Positions 16,726-24,319 of a stretch of 64,000 bases of DNA are shown in pieces (position 1 is the first letter of the stretch; each line of letters starts with the position of its first letter). A program made the position numbers and the translations under genes. The stretch is from Nocardioides aurantiacus (GTDB lineage Bacteria; Actinomycetota; Actinomycetes; Propionibacteriales; Nocardioidaceae): the NCBI RefSeq assembly GCF_003752505.1, contig NZ_RKHO01000001.1:186001-250000 (forward strand), in the 5' to 3' direction. The notes under the pieces are model-generated. The model was not told where the DNA came from. It saw only the letters and a list, made by a program, of their open reading frames with translations, and did no database searches.

Positions 16726-17886
16726 TCAGGTCCCGGGGGCGCGGATCCGGCGTGCCGCCAGGGCCACGGCGCCGAGGGCGGCGGCGGTCGCCCACAGGAC
16801 GGCCCCGGCGCCGGCGCTCGCGGCGAAGGCGCCCGCCGCGGTCGGCACGACGACCTGGCCCAGCCGGTTGCCGGTGAGCCGCAGCGACATCGCCCGTCCC
16901 CGCAGCCCGGGTGGGGTGGCGTCGGCCAGCCAGGACATGGTCATGGGTTGACCCACGCCCAGCCCGAAGCCCATGACGGCCACGACGACGAACAGCGACC
17001 AGGTGGGCAGGGGGGCCGGCAGCAGGGCCATGCCGACAGCGGCCCCGGCCACGCTCCCGACCAGCAGCCGACCCCGGCCCAGGAGCGCCGCGAGCTGCCC
17101 GAGGAACAGCCTCGAGGCCATCGAGAACACGGCCCGCACCGACAGCAGGGCCCCGATCGTGGCGGCCGAGACGTCGCGCTCGGCTCCGAGGGCCGGCAGG
17201 TAGACCAGCGAGATGTCGACCGCCGCCAGGACCACCGAGCTCACCGTGAGCGCGCGCACCAGGCCCGGTCGCCGGAGCAGGGTGCGCACCGACCCCTGGT
17301 CGCCGGTCCGGCCACGCGAGCCCGTCGTCCGCGGTAGGGCGAGCGTGACGAGGAGCAGCGCCGCCGCCACGGCGCCGGAGGCGAGGAAGATCGCGTCGGT
17401 GTCGGGGATCGCCGAGCGTCCCCCGAACAGGGCGATGAAGCCCGGCCCCGCGGCCTGTCCCGCCGAGGCCGCGAACGTGTAGTGGCCGAACGCGGTGTCG
17501 TAGCGCGAGCTGTCGGAGACGTTGGCGACGTAGGCCTGCTGCCCCACCACCGAGCACAGGTGCCCCACGCCGAGGGTGACCGTGGCGAGCAGCAGGCCGG
17601 GGATGGTGCTGCCCAGGAGGGCGAAGCAGGCGGTGCTGCCGAGGAGGACGACGCCGCCGGTGATCATCAGCGACTTCTCGCCGAGCCGGTCGGTCAGGGT
17701 GCCGATGCCCACGGCGAGGAGCAGCGGGACCACGGCGAAGCTGGCGCCGATCGCACCCAGGAGCTGCGCGGGTGCGTCCAGCTCGATGGCGCGGTAGATC
17801 GCGGTCGGGCGCAGGATGAAGGTGACGACCTGGACCAGCAGGGTGGAGCCGTAGAGGCTGGCCAGGCCGAGGGGTGGTCGCCTCAC
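16726..17886 (-). CDS. MFS transporter in a GntR-MFS operon
   Basis: A 386-residue, 12-TM transporter. Loop 2-3 reads GTLTDRLGEKSLM; helix 5 has AASAGQAAGPGFIALFGGR; the second half repeats the pattern at LFLGQLAALLGRGRLLVGSV. The GTG start (17886) overlaps the GntR stop by 4 bp, so translation is coupled. No close functional relative is recognisable; a small-molecule exporter is most likely, and the FCD-type GntR partner hints that the substrate or inducer is a carboxylic acid. Confidence 0.82.
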   Translation of the reverse strand: MRRPPLGLASLYGSTLLVQVVTFILRPTAIYRAIELDAPAQLLGAIGASFAVVPLLLAVGIGTLTDRLGEKSLMITGGVVLLGSTACFALLGSTIPGLLLATVTLGVGHLCSVVGQQAYVANVSDSSRYDTAFGHYTFAASAGQAAGPGFIALFGGRSAIPDTDAIFLASGAVAAALLLVTLALPRTTGSRGRTGDQGSVRTLLRRPGLVRALTVSSVVLAAVDISLVYLPALGAERDVSAATIGALLSVRAVFSMASRLFLGQLAALLGRGRLLVGSVAGAAVGMALLPAPLPTWSLFVVVAVMGFGLGVGQPMTMSWLADATPPGLRGRAMSLRLTGNRLGQVVVPTAAGAFAASAGAGAVLWATAAALGAVALAARRIRAPGT

Positions 17887-18581
17887 GGCGCGTTGGAACG
17901 GGACGGGGCCGTCCCCGCACCCGGCTCCCCGAGGGCCCGGACAGCGACGTCGCGGGCGCCGAGGACGTGGCGGGAGGCGAGGTCGGCGGCCGCCACGTCG
18001 TCGCCGGCGATGATCGCCGCGCAGATGTCGTGGTGCTCGCCCAGCGCGGCGGTACGCCGCTCCTCGCTGGCGTTGGTGGCGAGCTTGTAGCGCCGCATCT
18101 GGTCCGAGACCTGCCGGTGGAGGTGCTGGGCCCAGGCGTTGCCGGCGATCTCCCCGATGCGGTCGTGGATCGCCGTGCCCGCGACCATGGCGTCGTCGCG
18201 GAAGTGCACCAGTGCCTCGTTGCGCGCGAGCAGCCCGCGCAGCGCGTCGTGGTCGGCCCCGGTCGCCCTCCGCGCCGCCGTGCCCGCCATCAGGCCCTCG
18301 AGCGCGGCGCGGACGTCGTAGAGCTCGACGACGTCGCGGGCGTCGAGGAGCGGGACGAGGACCGCCCCCGTCGGCTGCTGCTCGAGCAGGTTCTCGGCGA
18401 TGAGCCGGCGCACGGCCTCGCGCAGCGGCGTACGGCTGACCCCGAGCTCGGTGGTGAGCGCCGGCTCGTGGAGCCGCGCGCCGGGCTCCAGCTCGAGGTC
18501 GAGGATCCGCCGCTTGAGCTCGACGTAGACGACGTGGGCGCCCGACGCGCGCGCTCCGCCCGGCCGCCGCACCTGGGTCAT
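17883..18581 (-). CDS. GntR-family (FCD) regulator
   Basis: A 232-residue regulator. The winged HTH covers residues about 15-80 (VYVELKRRILDLELEPGARL, ELGVSRTPLREAVRRLIAEN). The FCD ligand domain follows with DVRAALEGLMAGTAARRA and the metal-binding pattern D..H (IHDRIGEIAGN), then EHHDICAAIIAGD and ASRHV. ATG 18581 is the natural domain start. A TTGTATACGA site lies 35-44 bp upstream, between this gene and the divergent TauE-like permease, and fits autoregulation plus control of the neighbours. Confidence 0.88.
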   Translation of the reverse strand: MTQVRRPGGARASGAHVVYVELKRRILDLELEPGARLHEPALTTELGVSRTPLREAVRRLIAENLLEQQPTGAVLVPLLDARDVVELYDVRAALEGLMAGTAARRATGADHDALRGLLARNEALVHFRDDAMVAGTAIHDRIGEIAGNAWAQHLHRQVSDQMRRYKLATNASEERRTAALGEHHDICAAIIAGDDVAAADLASRHVLGARDVAVRALGEPGAGTAPSRSNAP

Positions 18582-18615
18582 GTCGGGCAGACTACGGGAT
18601 CGTGGACATCCGTAC

Positions 18616-18625
18616 TTGTATACGA
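18616..18625. promoter_or_regulatory. GntR/FCD operator TTGTATACGA
   Basis: A 10-bp site around a perfect GTATAC core, with the TnGTATACnA form typical of FCD-type GntR regulators. It lies in the 109-bp divergent gap between the GntR gene (start 18581) and the TauE-like gene (start 18691), and is the most AT-rich patch there. Confidence 0.65.
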
Positions 18626-18690
18626 AACGTCGGTCAGGCCGTGGCGCCCCGGTCCGAGGGCTCCCCGGTCGGCGTCGTGCCCGTCCCCGG

Positions 18691-19446
18691 GTGAGCCCCA
18701 CGGAGGTCCTGCTCCTCGTCGCGGCCGGGGTGGGTGCCGGGCTCACCGGGTCCGTCGCCGGACTCGCGTCGCTGATCAGCTATCCCGCGCTGCTCGCGGC
18801 CGGCCTGCCGCCCCTGGTCGCCAACGTGAGCAACACCGTGGCGCTGACGGGCAACGCGCTCGGCACGACCGTCGGCTCCCGCCGCGAGCTGGTGGGCCAG
18901 TGGCCGCGCCTGCGGCTGCTGATGCTGCTCTGCGCCACGGGCGGCGGCCTCGGCGCGGCCCTGCTCCTGCTGACCGACCCCGCGGTGTTCGAGGCCGTCG
19001 TGCCGTGGCTGGTCGCGCTCGGGTCGGCCCTGCTGCTCCTCCGTGACCGGCTGCGGCGGTGGTCGGAGACCCGCCGCGCGACCGCGGGCCCGCCCCGTGC
19101 CTGGCGCGGTCACCTCGTGGTCGGCGCAATCGGCGTGTACGGCGGCTACTTCGGCGCCGCCGCCGGGGTGATCATGCTTGCCGTCCTGGCGTTGCGGACC
19201 ACCGAGCCGATGGCGGTCACCAACGCGGTCAAGAACGTCGCGACCAGCACCGCCAACCTGGTGGCGGCGATCGCCTACGTCGTGCTCGCCCCGGTCGACT
19301 GGGCGGCGGTCGTGCCCCTGGCCGGTGGCGCCGTCCTCGGCGGGTGGCTGGGGCCGCAGGTGGTGAGGCTGCTGCCCGAGCGGCCGCTGCGCTGGGGCAT
19401 CGCCCTCGCCGGGTTCGGGCTCGCGATCCGGCTCCAGCTCGGCTGA
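18691..19446 (+). CDS. TauE/SafE-family permease
   Basis: A 251-residue membrane protein with eight predicted helices in two halves. It carries AGVGAGLTGSVAGLASLISY near the N-terminus and YGGYFGAAAGVIMLAVLAL after residue 145, the duplicated GxxxG motifs of the TauE/SafE family. Members export sulfite, sulfoacetate or other organic anions. GTG 18691 begins the first helix; GTG 18675 is possible. It is divergent from the GntR-MFS unit across a GntR operator, suggesting both transporters answer the same compound. Confidence 0.83.
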   Translation: MSPTEVLLLVAAGVGAGLTGSVAGLASLISYPALLAAGLPPLVANVSNTVALTGNALGTTVGSRRELVGQWPRLRLLMLLCATGGGLGAALLLLTDPAVFEAVVPWLVALGSALLLLRDRLRRWSETRRATAGPPRAWRGHLVVGAIGVYGGYFGAAAGVIMLAVLALRTTEPMAVTNAVKNVATSTANLVAAIAYVVLAPVDWAAVVPLAGGAVLGGWLGPQVVRLLPERPLRWGIALAGFGLAIRLQLG

Positions 19447-19479
19447 CGCCGGTCCCGGGGGCGACGTGTCGGTCCCTGC

Positions 19480-20433
19480 TCAGGCGCCCTCGTCCACCGC
19501 GAACCGACGGCGGTAGGACGTCGGTGTCGTGCCGTAGGCGTCGGCGAAGCGCTGCCGGAACGTGACGGCGCTGCCGAAGCCGGTGCGTGCGGCGATCGTG
19601 CCCACCGGCAGGGTCGAGCGCTCCAGGAGCCGGCGGGACTCGTCGAGGCGCCGGCTCGTCAGCCACTGCGCGGGGCTGGCCCCCGTCGCCTCCCCGAAGC
19701 GGCGGGTGAAGTTGCGCCGGCTCATCCCGGCGTGCGCGGCCATCGCCTCCACCGTGACCTGCTCCTCCAGGTGCGCCAGCGCCCAGTCGATCGTGGCGCC
19801 GAGCTGCCCCACGCCGTCCGGCTCGGGCAGGGGACGACGGATGTACTGCGCCTGGCCGCCGTCGCGGTGCGGGGCGACGACGAGGTGACGGGCCAGGGTC
19901 GCCGCGGCCTCCGAGCCGAGCTCGCGGCGTACGACGTGCAGGCAGGCGTCCAGCGCGGACGCGGTCCCCGCGGAGGTCAGCACGTCGCCGTGGTCGACGT
20001 AGATCGCGTCGGGGTTGACCTCGACGGCGGGGTAGCGCGTCGCCAGCTCCTGCGCCGCGCCCCAGTGGGTGACCACCGCGCGTCCGTCGAGCAGGCCGGA
20101 ACCGGCGAGGGGGAAGGCGCCGAGGCAGAGTCCCACCAGGCGTGCTCCCCGGTCGACCGCGTCCTGCACGGCCGACGACAGCTCGGCCCCGGGCGGGCGG
20201 AGGTCCGGGTGCCACGACGGGAAGACCAGGAGGTCGGCGTCGAGCAGGGCCTCGGGGCCGGCGAGGCCGTCGAGCGAGAGGCCCTCGGAGGTGGTCACCC
20301 GGGGGTCGGTGCTCCACACCGTCGTCCGCCACCCGGGGGCCAGCCCGAGCGCGCCCACCTCGCAGAAGACGGTCGAGGGGACCGCGAGGTGGAACATGCT
20401 GATGCCCTCGAAGGCGTGGATCGCGATCTTCAC
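19480..20433 (-). CDS. GlxA-type AraC regulator with DJ-1/PfpI domain
   Basis: A 317-residue regulator. Residues about 1-170 are a DJ-1/PfpI (amidotransferase-like) sensor domain with IHAFEGISMFHLAVPSTVF and the nucleophile-elbow-like VGLCLGAFPLAGSGLLDG. Residues about 215-312 are an AraC HTH pair (VEAMAAHAGMSRRNFTRRFG and GTIAARTGFGSAVTFRQRF). GTG 20433 begins where homologues begin; in-frame starts at 20466 and 20475 would add up to 14 unconserved residues. It is divergent from a cysteine hydrolase of the isochorismatase family, a pairing often seen, so that gene is its likely target. Confidence 0.86.
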   Translation of the reverse strand: MKIAIHAFEGISMFHLAVPSTVFCEVGALGLAPGWRTTVWSTDPRVTTSEGLSLDGLAGPEALLDADLLVFPSWHPDLRPPGAELSSAVQDAVDRGARLVGLCLGAFPLAGSGLLDGRAVVTHWGAAQELATRYPAVEVNPDAIYVDHGDVLTSAGTASALDACLHVVRRELGSEAAATLARHLVVAPHRDGGQAQYIRRPLPEPDGVGQLGATIDWALAHLEEQVTVEAMAAHAGMSRRNFTRRFGEATGASPAQWLTSRRLDESRRLLERSTLPVGTIAARTGFGSAVTFRQRFADAYGTTPTSYRRRFAVDEGA

Positions 20434-20538
20434 GTGGCGTGTCCCAGATCCATCGTAGGTCGGCATTCGCGCCACTCACGATAGTGCCTCCGCGGCGGGG
20501 ACGATGGTGGTCCGTTCCCCGACCCAGGAGGTTCCCCC

Positions 20539-21174
20539 GTGACCACCCCACGCCGCGCGCTGGTCGTCGTCGACGTCCAGAACGAGTACTTCGACGGCCC
20601 GCTGCAGGTCCAGCACCCGCCGCGCGAGGTCACCCTGGCCAACATCACGCGGGCGATGGACGCCGCGGTCGAGCTGGGCCTGCCCGTCGTCGTGCTCCAG
20701 CACGAGCTGCCCGAGGGCGCGCCGGTCTTCGCCGTCGGCTCGCACGGCTGGTCGCTGCACCCCGAGGTGGAGCGGCGGCTGCGGCCTGAGTTCCAGCGGG
20801 CGTCGAAGTCCTTCGGGAGCGCCTTCTCCGGCGACGGTGTCGCCGACTGGCTCCAGGAGCAGGAGGTCGACACCATCACCGTCGTGGGCTACATGACCAA
20901 CAACTGCGACATCGCCACCGCCGTCGACGCCGAGACCCGAGGTGTCGCGGCGGAGGTGCTCGCGGACGCCTCGGGGGCCATCCACCTCGCCAACGACGCC
21001 GGGAGTGCGTCCGCCCAGCAGGTCCACGAGACCCTGATGGTGCTGCTCCACTCCAACTTCGCGGCGGTCGCCGACACCGACGCGTGGGTGGCCGCGGCCC
21101 GGGCGGGCGACCCGCTGCCCAAGAGCGACCTGGGGACCTCTGCCGTGCAGGGCCGGGCGCGGTACGGCGGCTGA
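20539..21174 (+). CDS. Isochorismatase-family cysteine hydrolase
   Basis: A 211-residue cytosolic hydrolase with the family triad: D in LVVVDVQNEYFDG, K in RASKSFGSAF and C in VGYMTNNCDIATAVDAE, with the cis-peptide pattern before the Cys. AGGAGG lies 7 bases before GTG 20539, a strong ribosome site. Family members hydrolyse amides such as nicotinamide, N-carbamoyl compounds and ureidoacrylate, as well as vinyl ethers; the exact substrate is unknown. Divergent GlxA-type regulator upstream; convergent PAS-LuxR gene 11 bp downstream. Confidence 0.88.
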   Translation: MTTPRRALVVVDVQNEYFDGPLQVQHPPREVTLANITRAMDAAVELGLPVVVLQHELPEGAPVFAVGSHGWSLHPEVERRLRPEFQRASKSFGSAFSGDGVADWLQEQEVDTITVVGYMTNNCDIATAVDAETRGVAAEVLADASGAIHLANDAGSASAQQVHETLMVLLHSNFAAVADTDAWVAAARAGDPLPKSDLGTSAVQGRARYGG

Positions 21175-21185
21175 GTCCCGCCCCC

Positions 21186-22562
21186 TCAGCGGCGGCCGGT
21201 CTCCCGGGGAGCCGCGGGGTCCGGGGGCGCCTCGAGCGGGGCGACCCGTGCCACGGCGTGCGCGCGCTCGGTGACCTCGAGCTTGCGGAGCACGCTCTGG
21301 ACGTGGTGCTTCACGGTGTGGATGCTCACGTGGAGCGCCCCGGCGATGTCGCGGTTGCGCAGTCCCCGGACGAGCAGGCCGAGCACCTCCTGCTCGCGGG
21401 GGGAGAGCAGGGCCCAGGCCCGCTCGGCGTCCTTGCGGGCGGTGACGTCGGTGACGCTCACCACCAGCAGGTCGGAGAGCACCGAGGCCACGACGGGACG
21501 CTGCACGGTCGAGCTGACCCAGGCCACCGTCCCGTCGGGCCGCAGGAAGCGCCACTCGCGGGCCCGGGGCGACCCGCCGTCGGCCACGCGCCGCACCTCG
21601 GCCCGGTGCCCCTCGCGGTCCTCGGGGTGCACGGCCTCGCCGAGGTCGGCGAGCCCCAGCAACGCCTCGCGGGAGCGGCCGAGGACCTCGGCGAACCGGT
21701 CGTTGAAGCGGACCGGCCGGCCGTCGGTCCCGATGTTGGCGACGCCGGCCGCGGGCCCGTCCAGCGCGGTGAGGCCGTCGAAGTAGCTCGCGCCCAGCTG
21801 CTCGACCCGGTGGGTGATGTCGCGGAAGTGGACCGTCGAACCACCCACCTCCGGGTCCTCGGACAGGTCGCGGAGCATGACCTCGAGGTGGCGCCAGCGG
21901 CCGTCGCGGTGCCGGACCCGGAACACCACCGGCTCGGCCGGGCCGGTGGTGCCGCCGACCGCGAGCATCGCGTCGATCATCGGCTCGACGTCGTCGGGGT
22001 GGACCAGGTCGATGGTGACCTGCCCGGTCATCTCCTCCGGCGCGTAGCCGAGCACGTCGGTGACCGAGGGGCTGATGTAGCGCAGCGTCCCGTCGGCCTC
22101 GTAGAGCGCCACGACGTCGGGCGAGTGGTGGAGGGGGTGGCGGGACCACTGTCGCTCCAGCCCGGTCGGCACCTGGCGGTCCACGTCGTACTCCAGCACC
22201 GCGAGGTCCCGCGGCCCGGCGACCTCGACGTCGGTCCCGTCGACCGAGGTGACCGACACGGTGGCCTCGAAGGGTGTCCCCTCCTTGGGCTGGAGCCGCA
22301 GCCGCCCCGCGAACCGGCCCGTACGACGCTGCTCCTCGCGCGCCGGGCCGAGCCGGTCGTCGGTGGGGTCGAACACCGCGGTGGTGCCGGCGAGGATGTC
22401 CTCGCGCGACAGGCGCAGCTGGAAGCGGCACGTCGTGCTGGCGTCCAGGGCCCGGGACCAGTCGGGCGTGAGGAGCACGATCCGGGGTGCCGGGTCGCCG
22501 TGCGGGGGGTCGGGCGCGGAGGCGGGCGCGGCGTCGTCGTGCTGGGGGATGGGGCTGCCCAC
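21186..22562 (-). CDS. PAS-domain LuxR-type transcriptional regulator
   Basis: A 458-residue single-polypeptide sensor-regulator. An N-terminal region of about 135 residues has an irregular fold entry (LVLEYD-type end). PAS domains follow at about 145-265 (SPDVVALYEADGTLRYISPS, PEEMTGQVTIDLVHPDDVEP) and 275-390 (NIGTDGRPVRFNDRFAEVLG). A LuxR HTH closes it at 390-440 (LLSPREQEVLGLLVRGLRNR and VSIHTVKHHVQSVLRKLEVT). It has no kinase or receiver domain, so it may sense a ligand or redox state directly. No obvious target lies beside it. Confidence 0.85.
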   Translation of the reverse strand: MGSPIPQHDDAAPASAPDPPHGDPAPRIVLLTPDWSRALDASTTCRFQLRLSREDILAGTTAVFDPTDDRLGPAREEQRRTGRFAGRLRLQPKEGTPFEATVSVTSVDGTDVEVAGPRDLAVLEYDVDRQVPTGLERQWSRHPLHHSPDVVALYEADGTLRYISPSVTDVLGYAPEEMTGQVTIDLVHPDDVEPMIDAMLAVGGTTGPAEPVVFRVRHRDGRWRHLEVMLRDLSEDPEVGGSTVHFRDITHRVEQLGASYFDGLTALDGPAAGVANIGTDGRPVRFNDRFAEVLGRSREALLGLADLGEAVHPEDREGHRAEVRRVADGGSPRAREWRFLRPDGTVAWVSSTVQRPVVASVLSDLLVVSVTDVTARKDAERAWALLSPREQEVLGLLVRGLRNRDIAGALHVSIHTVKHHVQSVLRKLEVTERAHAVARVAPLEAPPDPAAPRETGRR

Positions 22563-22619
22563 CTGTCGTGCCGGGCCGGACGCCGTGCGCCGGGAGGAGG
22601 GATCGGGGGTCGCGCCGCG

Positions 22620-22799
22620 TCAGCCTAGCCGCGGATCGAAGATGGGTCGCCCGGCTAGTACCGGTGTGCCTCGGCCCCGCCGAGACTGGGCAGGACCCAC
22701 TCGTCCCCCGACAGGCATGGAGCCCCACCACGTGACGACCGACCGCACCACCCCCAGGACCGCCAGCGCCCCCACGACGAGGACCACCCGCTCCCGCAT
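22620..22799 (-). CDS. Possible small membrane protein (59 aa)
   Basis: A 60-codon frame from ATG 22799 encodes MRERVVLVVGALAVLGVVRS followed by VVTWWGS, a single credible transmembrane helix, then a basic tail. It sits 57 bp before the PAS-LuxR start on the same strand. On the opposite strand a 24-residue basic Thr/Arg-rich peptide (GTG 22732 to stop 22806, GGAG upstream) ends 7 bp before a strong hairpin. At most one of these is likely real. No homology is recognised for either. Confidence 0.25.
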   Translation of the reverse strand: MRERVVLVVGALAVLGVVRSVVTWWGSMPVGGRVGPAQSRRGRGTPVLAGRPIFDPRLG

Positions 22800-22813
22800 C
22801 CGCTGAGGGACGC

Positions 22814-22849
22814 CGTCGCGACCGGTACCGGGGGGAACCGGTCGCGACG
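22814..22849. terminator. Strong 13-bp stem-loop terminator
   Basis: CGTCGCGACCGGT (22814-22826) and ACCGGTCGCGACG (22837-22849) are perfectly complementary around a 10-nt loop. The hairpin lies 17 bp after the amine oxidase stop (minus strand). It also follows a short plus-strand frame ending at 22806. It should block transcription from the amine oxidase side and perhaps from both. Confidence 0.75.
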
Positions 22850-22865
22850 ACGCCCGTGACGCGGG

Positions 22866-24245
22866 TCAGGCGGAGGCGGCGATCTCCTCGGCGACGGCTC
22901 GGCCGCGGCGCAGGGCGCCGTCGACGTGTTGGTAGCCCTCGGCGGCGGTGTCGGAGCTGGCCCAGTGGATCCGCCCGACCGGGGCGGTCTGGTCCTTGCC
23001 GTAGCGGGAGAGGCCACCGAGGTCGAAGCTCGCGGCGTACGCCCCACGGGTCCACTCCTCGCTCGCCCAGTCCGACTCGTGGTAGACGAGCGGCTCGAGC
23101 GCCTGCGGCCCGAGGTAGTCGGCGATGGAGGCGAGCACCTCGGCCCGGCGGTCGGCGGGGTCGAGCTCGAGGAGCCGGTCGGCCTTCTCGTCGGAGACGA
23201 AGCCGACGAGGGTGCCGCGGTCGTCGCCGTGGTTGGTGTTGTCGTAGACCTCCTGCACCAGCGCGGTCGCACCGAAGCAGGTGCCCGACAGGCCGGCGTC
23301 GCGCCAGAACGGCGTCGTGTAGACGGCGTGCACCTTGATCACCAGGCCGAGCGAGAGGTGCTGGTGCATCTGGTGCTGGCGACGGGGCAGCGGCGGGTCG
23401 TAGCTGATCCGGCTGTAGAGGTTGGGCGGCACGGCGACCACGACGTGGCGGGCCGTGACGGTGACGTGGTCGGACTCGACGACCACGCCGTCGGCGGTGG
23501 TGCGGATGGTGCGCACCGGCGTCGCGAGGCGTACGTCGAGCCGGTCGGCCATCGTCTCGGAGACCGACTGCATGCCGCCGACGACACGGCGGTCGAGGAT
23601 GAAGGCGTCGTCGAGCAGGTTGCTGAACGACCCGGCCGAGGCCGCCATGAGCACCGCCTGCAGCGCCGAGAAGGCGTGCGCCGGCTTGGTCAGCATGCCG
23701 CCGGCGATGAAGAGCCCGATGTTGTCGCAGGCCTGCTCGTCGGCGGAGACCTCGCGCAGCCAGTGGTGGAAGGAGATCCGGTCGAGCTCAGTGGCGCGGG
23801 GGTGGGCCCACGGCTCGTGGCACCCGATCTCGGCGGCGAGGTCGTCCAGCAGCGCGGTCAGGCGACGCATCTCGGCGGCGGTCCTCTCCCCGACGGGCAG
23901 CTCGAGGCCGTCGTACTGCACCACCTCGCCCTCGGGCGTGCGGTAGACCGAACGGCCCTCGCGGTAGCGGGGGAAGGTGCTCAGGCCGAGCTCGTCGACC
24001 AGGCCCAGCAGCTCGGTCTGGTCCGGCGAGACCCACTGCCCGCCGATCTCCAGGAACGCGCCGTCCACCACGTCGCTCCAGGTGCGCCCGCCCACGCGGT
24101 CGCGGGCCTCGAGGACCACGACGCTGCGCCCGGCCGCGGCGAGCGTGCGGGCCGCCATCAGGCCCGCGGGCCCGGCGCCGACCACGACCACGTCGCGGTC
24201 CAGGGGCGCGGTCGGGGCGTCGCCGGGGAGGTGCTGGCTGGTCAT
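22866..24245 (-). CDS. Flavin monoamine oxidase, probable putrescine oxidase
   Basis: A 459-residue FAD amine oxidase. Residues 18-50 form the dinucleotide fold (DVVVVGAGPAGLMAARTLAA, then VLEARDRVGGRTWS). GGQWVSPDQ and the mid-domain FHHWLREVSADEQACDNIGL match bacterial putrescine/tyramine oxidases. The C-terminal FAD motif is VGRIHWASSDTAAEGYQHVD, with GALRRGRAVAEEI. It would oxidise a primary amine to the aldehyde plus H2O2 and NH3. Next to it are a PucR regulator and, divergently, mmsA and an aminotransferase gene, fitting amine or omega-amino-acid catabolism. ATG 24245 begins the family domain. Confidence 0.85.
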   Translation of the reverse strand: MTSQHLPGDAPTAPLDRDVVVVGAGPAGLMAARTLAAAGRSVVVLEARDRVGGRTWSDVVDGAFLEIGGQWVSPDQTELLGLVDELGLSTFPRYREGRSVYRTPEGEVVQYDGLELPVGERTAAEMRRLTALLDDLAAEIGCHEPWAHPRATELDRISFHHWLREVSADEQACDNIGLFIAGGMLTKPAHAFSALQAVLMAASAGSFSNLLDDAFILDRRVVGGMQSVSETMADRLDVRLATPVRTIRTTADGVVVESDHVTVTARHVVVAVPPNLYSRISYDPPLPRRQHQMHQHLSLGLVIKVHAVYTTPFWRDAGLSGTCFGATALVQEVYDNTNHGDDRGTLVGFVSDEKADRLLELDPADRRAEVLASIADYLGPQALEPLVYHESDWASEEWTRGAYAASFDLGGLSRYGKDQTAPVGRIHWASSDTAAEGYQHVDGALRRGRAVAEEIAASA

Positions 24246-24319
24246 GGTGGCTCCGTCGGGGTGTGGCGGCTCGTGCTGCGCTGGATCAGTGGGTCGACGT
24301 CGGGCTTTGGTGCGGAATG

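Noticed and set aside
14891-17920. 1009-codon frame that would fuse the helicase with a long N-terminus
   Set aside because: The N-terminal 434 codons are out of frame with the MFS gene in the same place and contain no helicase-like sequence; the helicase starts at 16618.
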